Below are positions 13,243 through 20,275 of a stretch of 20,352 nucleotides of DNA, piece by piece (position 1 is the stretch's first letter; the number at the start of each line of letters is the position of its first letter). The stretch comes from Bog-950 sp964423405. Its GTDB lineage: Bacteria > Bacteroidota > Bacteroidia > Chitinophagales > LD1. Under the pieces are notes generated by a model that saw only the letters and a list, made by a program, of their open reading frames with translations, was not told the origin of the DNA and searched no databases. The stretch lies in assembly GCA_964423405.1 (NCBI GenBank), contig CAYREY010000083.1, forward strand, positions 1-20,352, written 5' to 3'. A program made the position numbers and the translations under genes.

Positions 13243-13261
13243 TCTTCCCCTTTGGGGAGGA
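13243..13261. repeat. REP-like palindrome between tRNA-Phe and tRNA-His
   Basis: TCTTCCCC and GGGGAGGA with a TTT loop. It is of the same style as the palindrome at 10164-10190. Confidence 0.55.
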
Positions 13262-13275
13262 TTTAGAAGAGCTAT

Positions 13276-13347
13276 GGTGAAGCTGGTGCAACGGCAGCAT
13301 GCGGCCATGTGGAGGCTGCGATACGGGTTCGATCCCCGTGCTTTACC
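13276..13347 (+). tRNA. tRNA-His(GTG)
   Basis: Acceptor GTGAAGC/GCTTTAC with an extra encoded G at -1 (13276) opposite C73 (13347), the histidine-specific identity pair. Anticodon stem CGGCC/GGCTG, loop ATGTGGA, T arm ACGGG/CCCGT. Confidence 0.92.
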
Positions 13348-13356
13348 CAATTATAT

Positions 13357-13440
13357 GAGAGTGCGCCGGAGTTGGAGAGCCGGACCGGACTGTAAATCCG
13401 TTGCACTTGTGCTGAGCAGGCTCGAATCCTGCCACTCTCA
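13357..13440 (+). tRNA. tRNA-Tyr(GTA)
   Basis: Acceptor GAGAGTG/CACTCTC perfect, A73, long variable arm (GCAC/GTGC), loop CTGTAAA. Two core oddities: C at position 8 and a T loop reading CTCGAAT, with C in place of the near-universal T54. T stem GCAGG/CCTGC. Last tRNA of the array. Confidence 0.88.
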
Positions 13441-13504
13441 CTGAAAATATTGATAACAACATAACAACTAAAATATCATGTAATGATGAAAGCAAAACCA
13501 TAAT

Positions 13505-13532
13505 GCCAACGGTTACCAGGTAATACGTTGGC
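13505..13532. promoter_or_regulatory. 28-bp interrupted palindrome upstream of rtcB1
   Basis: GCCAACG (13505-13511) and CGTTGGC (13526-13532) flank TTACC-A-GGTAA, so almost the whole stretch is symmetric. It lies 67 bp before the rtcB1 start, in the only sizeable gap between the tRNA array and the protein genes, and could be an operator or an RNA hairpin. No sigma-54 site or TAnnTTTG box was found near it. Confidence 0.45.
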
Positions 13533-13599
13533 AGTTACTAACGAATTACTAAACCGTAAGGTATAGGGTAACAATGCCCTTGCCTTTAAAGCAAATTTT

Positions 13600-15054
13600 A
13601 TGGAAACAACAGAAATAAGCATCAGCGATATCTGTAATGCAGGTATTACCGATGCAGAAATGATAAAGGTGTTTCACCGCCTGTCTAACGCCATATTGCG
13701 TAACACCAATATGGATAAAGCAACGGTGCTAACCCATGTAAACGATGTTTTGCGTGCTCCCTATCTGTATATAGCCGGCTGGAATAAATTCAGCGCTATG
13801 GCACAACTGGTGATAGAGTATAAGCAAAACGGTAAGCTATACGGTCCGGCAGATAGCGATAGTGTAATACTAAGCCAGGCTAAACCTTACCAGGTATTTG
13901 GCAAGCGGCATATACAGCCCGATGCATTTGAACAAATGGATGTAGCCATGCGCTTACCCATAACTGTTACGGGTGCTTTAATGCCCGATGCACACAAAGG
14001 ATATGGTTTACCTATTGGTGGTGTGTTAGCTACACAGGCCGATAAAATTATACCGTTTGCAGTTGGGGTTGATATTGCCTGCCGTATGTGTTTAAGTGTA
14101 TTTGATATACCATCGGCTATACTGCACACACAGGGCGATATGCTGAAAAGCCTGCTGGTAAAGCATACTGTTTTTGGTGCCAGTGGTAAAACCAAAACCA
14201 AGTACGATAGCAGTATTATCGACAGGCCGGAGTGGGAGGATACCGATAAGTTACGTTCATTGAAAGACAAAGCCTACGAGCAGCTGGGTACCTCGGGTAC
14301 CGGTAACCACTTTGTAGAGTGGGGCGAAATAGAGCTGACACAAACCTGTGCCGAAATAAATATGCCGGCCGGTAAGTATCTGGCATTGTTATCGCACTCT
14401 GGTTCGCGCGGTGTAGGGGCAGGTATAGCCAATATGTATTCGCGTATTGCCGTTAGCAAAACAAACCTGCCACAGCAGGCCCGTCATTTTGCATGGCTGG
14501 ATATGAACAGCGAAGAGGGGTTCGAATACTGGTTATCTATGAACCTGGCCGGCGACTATGCCGCTGCTAACCACCACGAGATACACAACAAAATGGCCAA
14601 AGGCCTGGGTGTATATCCGGTAAGCCGTATAGAAAATCACCACAACTTTGCCTGGCAGGAGCAACTGGCCGACGGCACACCGGTAATGGTGCATCGCAAA
14701 GGTGCCACACCGGCCGCAAATGGCCAGGCGGGTATTATACCTGCTAGTATGGCTTCGCCTGGTTATGTGGTGCGCGGCAAAGGGCTGGCAGGTTCGCTAA
14801 ACTCAGCATCGCATGGTGCAGGCAGGGCGTTAAGCCGTAGCGCTGCGTTACGCAGCATTACACCCGAAGATATGCAGCACGAACTGGTTAAAAACAGAAT
14901 AGAGCTTATAGGGGGCGGTATAGATGAAGCCCCCATGGCATATAAGGATATTAAGGCTGTAATGGCTGCGCAGGCCGATCTGGTAGAAGTACTGGCAAAG
15001 TTTAAACCTGCAATTGTACGTATGGCATGGTCTAAAGAACGAAGTGAAGATTAA
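13600..15054 (+). CDS. rtcB: RtcB-family RNA ligase, paralogue 1
   Basis: RtcB seals RNA ends bearing 3'-phosphate or 2',3'-cyclic phosphate to 5'-OH ends using GTP and Mn2+, through a GMP-histidine intermediate. This 484-residue copy keeps all recognised active-site residues: D158 and C161 (GVDIACRM), N236 and H237 (GTGNHF), H266 (SHSGSRG), H348 (ENHHNF), HRKGAT (365-370), the guanylylated H405 in SHGAGR, and K449 in AYKDI. The block usually read PGSM is PASM (381-384), a conservative change. The first 100 residues are divergent and helical. It starts 160 bp after the tRNA array and is followed by a hairpin. It shares about the same architecture as paralogue 2. An active tRNA-repair ligase is the likely role. 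Confidence 0.95.
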   Translation: METTEISISDICNAGITDAEMIKVFHRLSNAILRNTNMDKATVLTHVNDVLRAPYLYIAGWNKFSAMAQLVIEYKQNGKLYGPADSDSVILSQAKPYQVFGKRHIQPDAFEQMDVAMRLPITVTGALMPDAHKGYGLPIGGVLATQADKIIPFAVGVDIACRMCLSVFDIPSAILHTQGDMLKSLLVKHTVFGASGKTKTKYDSSIIDRPEWEDTDKLRSLKDKAYEQLGTSGTGNHFVEWGEIELTQTCAEINMPAGKYLALLSHSGSRGVGAGIANMYSRIAVSKTNLPQQARHFAWLDMNSEEGFEYWLSMNLAGDYAAANHHEIHNKMAKGLGVYPVSRIENHHNFAWQEQLADGTPVMVHRKGATPAANGQAGIIPASMASPGYVVRGKGLAGSLNSASHGAGRALSRSAALRSITPEDMQHELVKNRIELIGGGIDEAPMAYKDIKAVMAAQADLVEVLAKFKPAIVRMAWSKERSED

Positions 15055-15069
15055 TTATTAAACAAAAGT

Positions 15070-15092
15070 AAAGGGCGGCTGGCCCGCCCTTT
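15070..15092 (+). terminator. Hairpin between rtcB1 and the DinB-like gene
   Basis: AAAGGGCGG (15070-15078) and CCGCCCTTT (15084-15092) form a perfect 9-bp stem with a CTGGC loop; ATTAAAA follows. It may partly terminate transcription after rtcB1, lowering expression of the downstream genes. Confidence 0.6.
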
Positions 15093-15125
15093 ATTAAAAC
15101 ACGTAAAGTGAAAACTAATATAACA

Positions 15126-15704
15126 ATGGCTATAACCGTAGTAGAAACAAGTTTGCTTGCAAACTTTAACCGGGCGTTTACCTGGTTTGAGAAAGATGCA
15201 GCACTACGCGGTTATGTGCCTGCCAATGGCGGGTGGACCATTAATCAAATACTGGAGCATATTGCTTTAACCAATCACTACCTGTTGCTTATTATTAATA
15301 AGGCAACTGGTAAGGCGGTAAAACGCGCTGAAAAAAACAACGTGCCCGATGTAGATGCAGGTTATTTAAACCGGCTGTATCAGGTAAACGAAATTGGAAA
15401 GCATAAAAGTTTTGCCTGGGTGCGCCCCGAACATATGGAGCCAACCGGTAAAGCAACTGCCGAAATAAAATCAGAGCTGGCTACGCAGTTAGGTAATTGT
15501 TTAAATTGGATACGTAGCCTTAAAAACGGCGAAGGTGTATTGGTAAATACTACCATGACGGTAAATAACTTGGGTAAAATAGATGTGTATCAGTATTTGT
15601 ATTTTTTGTCTAAGCATATAGAGCGGCACATAACGCAAATGCTGTTAATTGAAAAAGAATTTGAAAACATAAACCAACATGAAAAAATTAAAACTAACTG
15701 GTAA
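15126..15704 (+). CDS. DinB/YfiT-like four-helix metal-binding protein
   Basis: A 192-residue protein of the DinB/YfiT fold, a four-helix bundle that usually binds a divalent metal through three histidines. Candidates are H45 in NQILEHI and H164 and H168 in KHIERHI, the classic spacing of one early histidine and a late HxxxH pair. I chose the ATG at 15126 (preceded by TATAACA) over an upstream GTG at 15108. Its stop codon lies 26 nt inside the start of rtcB2 in another frame, as the sequence left of the gap contains that start (ATG 15679), implying translational coupling. Members act as thiol S-transferases or unknown enzymes; a link to RNA repair is inferred only from this coupling. Confidence 0.85.
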   Translation: MAITVVETSLLANFNRAFTWFEKDAALRGYVPANGGWTINQILEHIALTNHYLLLIINKATGKAVKRAEKNNVPDVDAGYLNRLYQVNEIGKHKSFAWVRPEHMEPTGKATAEIKSELATQLGNCLNWIRSLKNGEGVLVNTTMTVNNLGKIDVYQYLYFLSKHIERHITQMLLIEKEFENINQHEKIKTNW

Positions 15705-15707
15705 AGA

Positions 15708-15807
15708 NNNNNNNNNNNNNNNNNNNNNNNNNNNNNNNNNNNNNNNNNNNNNNNNNNNNNNNNNNNNNNNNNNNNNNNNNNNNNNNNNNNNNNNNNNNNN
15801 NNNNNNN
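15708..15807. other. Assembly gap (100 N)
   Basis: Exactly 100 N; 15653-15707 is identical to 15808-15862 (55 bp). As at 10970-11069, the simplest reading is that no sequence is missing and the DinB-like gene overlaps rtcB2 directly. Confidence 0.95.
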
Positions 15808-15833
15808 AAAAGAATTTGAAAACATAAACCAAC

Positions 15834-17300
15834 ATGAAAAAATTAAAACTAACTGGTAAAGACATACGTGGCGTAGGCTACCCCGAAGGCCCTGTGGTGA
15901 GCGTGGCTATGCGTACTATGGAGAAAAACTTTAAGCATACTTCGCACGAAGATGCGCTGGGGATTTTGAAAAACGTACTGGCTAACCCCGCAGAGTTTAC
16001 CGAAGATGAACTGCTGAAGCCACTGGCAAAACTGCTGGCCGAAGAGCAGGCACTGGAGGCCCTGCGCGAAAAGCACCCAACACTGTCGGATAAAGAACTG
16101 AAACAATACATGGCCGGCGAAACCGGTGTGTTGTTTGGTTTAAATGCCGAAGGTGTGCCGCTTAATACGTACGGTGCGGGGCATATAGAAGATAGCGCGC
16201 TGGGGCAAATACAGGTAGCTGCAAAGTTACCGGTAGCTGTAGCTGCTGCTTTAATGCCCGATGCCCACCACGGTTATGGCTTGCCCATAGGTGGTGTGCT
16301 GGCAACTAAAAATGCTGTTATACCTTATGGTGTAGGCGTAGATATTGGTTGCCGTATGTGCCTTAGCATTTTTGATGTACAGGCTATTGAGCTTAAAAAC
16401 CGCGATAAGTTTTTTGAGCGCGAGCTGAACGAAAATACCTTGTTTGGTGCGGGGCGCGAGTTTCGTACTACTACCGAACACGAGGTGCTGGATAACGATG
16501 TGTTTAACCAGATACCTTTTGTAAAAAATCTGCAGATGAAAGCTGCTAAACAGCTGGGTTCATCGGGTAGCGGTAACCACTTTGTAGAGTGGGGTATTGT
16601 TGATATAAGCAGCGAGCAAAACGCACTGAACATACCCATAGGTAAATACGTAGCGTTGCTATCGCACTCCGGTTCGCGTGGATTGGGTGCAAGTATAGCA
16701 GGGCAGTACACTAAAATAGCGATGGAGAAAACACGCTTACCGGCCGAGGCTAAACACCTGGCCTGGTTAGACCTGAACACACAAGAGGGTATGGAGTACT
16801 GGCTGGCCATGAACCTGGCCGGCGATTACGCCTCGGCGTGCCACCATGTTATACATAAGAAGATGACAAAAGCTATTGGCCAGAAACCGATAGCCATGGT
16901 AGAGAACCACCATAACTTTGCATGGAAAGAAACATGGAAAGGCGAAGAGGTGATAGTACACCGTAAAGGTGCTACACCGGCCGGCGAAGGAGTGCTGGGT
17001 ATTATACCCGGTTCTATGACCGCACCCGGCTTTATTGTACAGGGCAAAGGTGTAGAGGGGGCTATTAACTCGGCATCGCATGGTGCGGGGCGTAAAATGA
17101 GCCGTACCAAAGCTATGCAGAATGTTAGCAAAGATGCGCTTAAAAACGAGCTGCGTGTGCACGGTGTAAAACTGATAGGTGGTGGGCTGGACGAAGCACC
17201 ACAGGCTTATAAAGATATACACGCGGTAATGAAAGCGCAGGCCGACCTGGTAGATGTGGTAGGGTTGTTTTACCCACGCATAGTTAAAATGGATGGATAG
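15834..17300 (+). CDS. rtcB: RtcB-family RNA ligase, paralogue 2
   Basis: A second complete RtcB ligase, 488 residues, with D170 and C173 (GVDIGCRM), H249 (GSGNHF), H278 (SHSGSRG), H360 (ENHHNF), HRKGATPA, the standard IIPGSM block, nucleophile H416 in SHGAGR and K460 in AYKDI. It is clearly homologous to paralogue 1 from about residue 115 onward, while the N-terminal 100 residues differ (here KHTSHEDALGILKNVLANPA and an acidic helical stretch), suggesting different partners or RNA substrates. The true start overlaps the end of the DinB-like gene once the artificial gap is closed. The AAA+ gene follows after 84 bp with a hairpin. Catalytic competence is very likely; substrate is inferred. Confidence 0.96.
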   Translation: MKKLKLTGKDIRGVGYPEGPVVSVAMRTMEKNFKHTSHEDALGILKNVLANPAEFTEDELLKPLAKLLAEEQALEALREKHPTLSDKELKQYMAGETGVLFGLNAEGVPLNTYGAGHIEDSALGQIQVAAKLPVAVAAALMPDAHHGYGLPIGGVLATKNAVIPYGVGVDIGCRMCLSIFDVQAIELKNRDKFFERELNENTLFGAGREFRTTTEHEVLDNDVFNQIPFVKNLQMKAAKQLGSSGSGNHFVEWGIVDISSEQNALNIPIGKYVALLSHSGSRGLGASIAGQYTKIAMEKTRLPAEAKHLAWLDLNTQEGMEYWLAMNLAGDYASACHHVIHKKMTKAIGQKPIAMVENHHNFAWKETWKGEEVIVHRKGATPAGEGVLGIIPGSMTAPGFIVQGKGVEGAINSASHGAGRKMSRTKAMQNVSKDALKNELRVHGVKLIGGGLDEAPQAYKDIHAVMKAQADLVDVVGLFYPRIVKMDG

Positions 17301-17315
17301 TAGAATAGGGCAATT

Positions 17316-17347
17316 GCACCGGATAGCTAAAACACGTTATCCGGATG
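17316..17347 (+). other. Hairpin between rtcB2 and the AAA+ gene
   Basis: CCGGATA (17319-17325) and TATCCGG (17338-17344), extended by GCA and TGC outside, enclose a 12-nt loop. There is no T run, so RNA stabilisation or processing is more likely than termination. Confidence 0.5.
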
Positions 17348-17384
17348 CATTACCCGATAAGTAAAAAACAATAATTAAATAACA

Positions 17385-18452
17385 ATGAGCATTAAATACA
17401 GAGAGGTTTTTGCCAAACGCGATTTTGCTACAGTGCTGGATAATAGCTACGTAGATGCTTCCCGTTTCTACTTTAAGCTATATAATAATCTGGCTGTAGA
17501 GCGTTGGGTGCACGGTATAGATGTTGACCGGGCTGTTGCTCATATCACCAATGTTTATTCGGCGGTTATAGACAAGGTTTATACTCATGAATATTACGAC
17601 CATAACCGTAAACGCAATATTATAAACAACGCAGTTGTTTTGATGAACAACGAGCGGATGTTGAAGTTCTATGATTCGGGCTGTGGCGTACTTGTAAGTG
17701 ATAGCGATGCTGATTTTATGGGCGAAATGTCGGCTTTGTTGCTAACGTTTAAGGAGCGGGCAAAGCGCAGAAAAAACGAGGTGAATCTGATTGTTGTTAG
17801 TCAGGGTAGCTTAAGTTTAACCGAGCTGGAGATAAAGCGCACAAAGCTAAACATTGCTACCAACTACGAAGATGACTTTGCGCTGGTAGATGCAACAATA
17901 CGCAAACGGCTGAATACAAAAAACGATAAAGGCATTGTGCTGTTGCACGGTAAACCGGGTACGGGTAAAACTACTTACCTGCGCTATCTTATAGCAAGGC
18001 TTAAGAAAAAAGTAATGTTTGTGCCCAACAACGTAGCAGTAAACCTTACCGATCCGGATTTTGTAAGCCTGTTGATAGATAACCCTAACTCGGTGCTGGT
18101 AATAGAAGATGCCGAGCAAGTGTTGCAAGACCGGCGCGAAGCCGGCCACTCTGCAGTATCTAACCTGTTGAATATATCCGATGGCTTACTGGCCGATTGT
18201 TTGAACATACAAATTATATGTTCGTTCAACACCCAGCTAAGCAATATCGATTCGGCACTGATGCGTAAAGGCAGGTTGATAGCACGCTACGAGTTTGGTT
18301 CGCTGAGTATTGCAAAAGCACAGGCTTTGTCCGATAGCCTCGGGTTTACTACAATAGTAACCCGGCCTATGACGGTAAGCGAGGTATATAACCAAAACGA
18401 ACTGACCTTTGAAAGGCAGAAAAACAAAATAGGATTTAGCCTGGTTGCTTAA
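17385..18452 (+). CDS. BCS1-like AAA+ ATPase
   Basis: A 355-residue protein with a novel N-terminal region (1-180) and a C-terminal AAA module. Walker A is GKPGTGKT (189-196), Walker B VLVIED (237-242), sensor 1 is N282 in CSFNT, and arginine fingers are probably R294 and R297 in ALMRKGRL; the layout is of the classic AAA/BCS1 group. The N-terminal half has no recognised domain and no membrane span; it may bind the substrate. ATP-driven remodelling of a protein or RNA-protein complex is the expected activity. It lies 84 bp after rtcB2 on the same strand and is followed by the non-coding stretch and the SPFH gene, so it is probably part of the same RNA-repair locus. Its specific substrate is unknown. 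Confidence 0.88.
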   Translation: MSIKYREVFAKRDFATVLDNSYVDASRFYFKLYNNLAVERWVHGIDVDRAVAHITNVYSAVIDKVYTHEYYDHNRKRNIINNAVVLMNNERMLKFYDSGCGVLVSDSDADFMGEMSALLLTFKERAKRRKNEVNLIVVSQGSLSLTELEIKRTKLNIATNYEDDFALVDATIRKRLNTKNDKGIVLLHGKPGTGKTTYLRYLIARLKKKVMFVPNNVAVNLTDPDFVSLLIDNPNSVLVIEDAEQVLQDRREAGHSAVSNLLNISDGLLADCLNIQIICSFNTQLSNIDSALMRKGRLIARYEFGSLSIAKAQALSDSLGFTTIVTRPMTVSEVYNQNELTFERQKNKIGFSLVA

Positions 18453-18546
18453 CAGCACCGGCTCAACTTTCCCCCTGATACGGGGATACGATGACAAACA
18501 ACAAGCAGGGGTTTCTGTAAAGCCCCGCGGCATCTGCAAAGTATTG

Positions 18547-18611
18547 TAAGCTGTTCCAGTTGTTATGTTGTCTCCACTTGTGTAGTGTGGGTTCGACTCC
18601 CATCTGTTTAT
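18547..18611 (+). tRNA. Degenerate tRNA-like sequence, possibly Thr(TGT)-like
   Basis: TAAGCTG (18547-18553) can pair with CTGTTTA (18604-18610) at six of seven positions, with a good T arm before it. The D arm is weak and lacks GG, and the loop CTTGTGT (TGT) has no proper stem. It could be a decayed tRNA, a tRNA mimic, or chance around a single T-arm-like hairpin. Confidence 0.25.
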
Positions 18612-18777
18612 TGGAAACAGAAGCCAAAAGGTTAGGCAACAAGAGCAGACCGTTAATCTGCATTCCGGAAGTTTAGCTGCTTCCTTAAAAACAGCTAACC
18701 ACAAGAGAAACTGTTGTACCTGTCGGTACGCCGGTGCTATGTAAGTAGCACAGGTATACAATCGGGCCGTGGCTTGC

Positions 18778-18798
18778 AAAACGGCAGATACCGTTTTT
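18778..18798 (+). terminator. Possible terminator in the non-coding stretch
   Basis: AAAACGG and CCGTTTT pair over 7 bp around CAGATA and the 3' side ends in TTTTT. It could mark the 3' end of the structured RNA. Confidence 0.4.
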
Positions 18799-19004
18799 AC
18801 TACACGCAGCACATTTAAATGAAAAGTTACTGCTGAGTTTACTTTTCCTGCAAACCTGCTGCCTGTATTAACCACTTAAGCTGTTTTCCGCTGCCGCCCG
18901 ATGGCTGGTGCAGCAGGTTCTCATTTTTTTTAATAGCAAGTTGTGGCGGTTGGTTACGCAACCGGTACAATATTTTATAACACACAACTAAAACACTAAA
19001 AACA

Positions 19005-20102
19005 ATGTTTGTGAAAATTAATGCATACGAGGTAGGCCTGGTATTTGAAAACAACGCCTACATAAAAATGCTGAACGAAGGATGGAACCTGGTATGGCCA
19101 TGGCAAACCGTGTACCGTTACGATATGAATGCACCTTTCAATCCGCCATGCGATTTGAAATTGCTGCAAGGGTACGATGAGCTTGCTAAAATACTACACA
19201 TAGTAGAGGTAAAAGATACCGAAATAGCACTGGTGTTCGAAGATGGTTTGTTTAAACGTGTAGTAACTGCCGGCCGTCACGGGTTTTGGAAAGGAGTGAA
19301 GGATTACACCTTTACACTGGTAAACCTGGCTAAGGTAGAAGTTACCGAAGCCATAGATACTGCCGTGCTAATGAAAAACGAAGTGTACTACTACGTGCGT
19401 GTATTCGCCGTGCAGAACTTTGAAAAAGGGTTACTATTTGTAGATAACCGTTTTGTAAAAGTGCTTGAACCGGGCCTGCACTACTACTGGAAAAATAACA
19501 CACCGGTAAGCGTTCAGGTAGCTGATACCCGTCAACTACAGTTGGAGATGAACGGACAGGAGATATTGACTAAAGATAAAGCCTGCCTGCGCGTAAACTT
19601 TAACGCACAATACCGTATTGCCGATGTGGTAAAAGCACTGGTGCAAAATAAGGAGTACGAAAAACAACTGTATGCACTAATGCAGCTGGCGCTGCGTGAA
19701 TACTTAGGTAGCTATACGCTTGATGAAATACTGGAGCGTAAAGAAGCTGTAGCACCGTTTGTAATGCAAATGGCGGCCGATAAAGCAGAAGCGCTGGGCG
19801 TGGCCATAGTTAACTGCGGTATACGCGATATTATACTACCCGGCGAAATGCGTGATATTATGAACCAGGTACTGATAGCCGAAAAGCGTGCACAGGCCAA
19901 CACTATCATGCGTCGTGAAGAAACAGCATCTACCCGTAGCTTGCTGAATACTGCCAAGCTGATGGAAGGTAACGAAATGCTGTACAAGCTTAAAGAAATG
20001 GAATACGTGGAACGTATAGCCGAAAAGATAAACAGCATTACTGTATCGGGTGGCAACCAAGTGGTTGACCAACTAAAACAGATTTTCACTCCGGCTAAAT
20101 AG
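19005..20102 (+). CDS. Slipin-type SPFH (band 7) protein
   Basis: A 365-residue slipin/stomatin relative. From about residue 139 it follows the slipin pattern (EKGLLFVDNRFVKVLEPGLH, then VADTRQLQLEMNGQEILTKD, LREYLGSYTLDEILERKE, AEALGVAIVNCGIRDIILPG), ending in a charged helix (290-345) likely to form a coiled coil. No hydrophobic membrane hairpin is present, so membrane contact would be peripheral. The N-terminal 138 residues carry two further copies of a short beta module: at 8-32, 72-97 and 139-164 the pattern x-G/A-L-V/L-F-x-x-x-x-(F/Y)-x-(K)-x-(L/V)-x-x-G-x-x-x-x-W recurs. Slipins are recurrent neighbours of bacterial RNA-repair genes; the molecular role is unresolved. A strong terminator follows the stop. 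Confidence 0.92.
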   Translation: MFVKINAYEVGLVFENNAYIKMLNEGWNLVWPWQTVYRYDMNAPFNPPCDLKLLQGYDELAKILHIVEVKDTEIALVFEDGLFKRVVTAGRHGFWKGVKDYTFTLVNLAKVEVTEAIDTAVLMKNEVYYYVRVFAVQNFEKGLLFVDNRFVKVLEPGLHYYWKNNTPVSVQVADTRQLQLEMNGQEILTKDKACLRVNFNAQYRIADVVKALVQNKEYEKQLYALMQLALREYLGSYTLDEILERKEAVAPFVMQMAADKAEALGVAIVNCGIRDIILPGEMRDIMNQVLIAEKRAQANTIMRREETASTRSLLNTAKLMEGNEMLYKLKEMEYVERIAEKINSITVSGGNQVVDQLKQIFTPAK

Positions 20103-20107
20103 TAACC

Positions 20108-20135
20108 GGCTCCCGCTGATGCGGGAGCCTTTTTT
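20108..20135 (+). terminator. Strong terminator of the SPFH gene and the locus
   Basis: GGCTCCCGC and GCGGGAGCC form a perfect 9-bp stem with a TGAT loop, followed by six T. Confidence 0.92.
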
Positions 20136-20170
20136 ATGTGAAACTATCATGGGTAATTAATTTTTGCAGT

Positions 20171-20200
20171 TTTGATACTTTACCAGTGTTTATATATTTG
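20171..20200 (+). promoter_or_regulatory. Bacteroidota-type promoter for tRNA-Pro
   Basis: TTTG (20171-20174) and TATATTTG (20193-20200) with 18 bp between match TTTG/TAnnTTTG. The tRNA begins about 76 bp after the -7 box, implying a processed leader; CCAGAG (20239-20244) in that leader could pair with CTCTGG at the tRNA's 5' edge. Confidence 0.55.
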
Positions 20201-20275
20201 CCCTGTCTGAGGTAGAAGTTCGCCTCAACATGCAGCATACCAGAGGATTCGTCCGCTTAAGGTGCGACGGTTTCT

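Larger units (their letters stand above)
18453..19004 (+). ncRNA. 552-bp non-coding stretch with many hairpins and tRNA-like pieces
   Basis: No plausible protein gene is present. Seen directly: an anticodon-arm-like hairpin TCCCC-CTGATAC-GGGGA (18470-18486); GGGGTTT-CTGT-AAAGCCCC (18508-18526); a T-arm-like GTGGG-TTCGACT-CCCAT (18587-18603); a hairpin CTGTTT-ATTGG-AAACAG (18604-18620); TTAGCTG/CAGCTAA (about 18674-18698); GTGCTA/TAGCAC (about 18735-18752); and a final hairpin at 18778-18798. The density of structure suggests one or more structured RNAs between the AAA+ and SPFH genes. Tentative comparison: Y RNAs with tRNA-like modules accompany rtcB in some bacteria, but no Ro60 gene is seen. 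Confidence 0.4.

Noticed and set aside
10712..13440. CRISPR array or prophage tRNA cluster
   Set aside because: Repeated GTTCNAANCC motifs are T arms at tRNA spacing, not direct repeats with spacers; no integrase, capsid or other phage gene is nearby.
13441..13599. Sigma-54 (RtcR-type) promoter before rtcB1
   Set aside because: No GG-N10-GC element with a TTGC -12 box was found in the leader.
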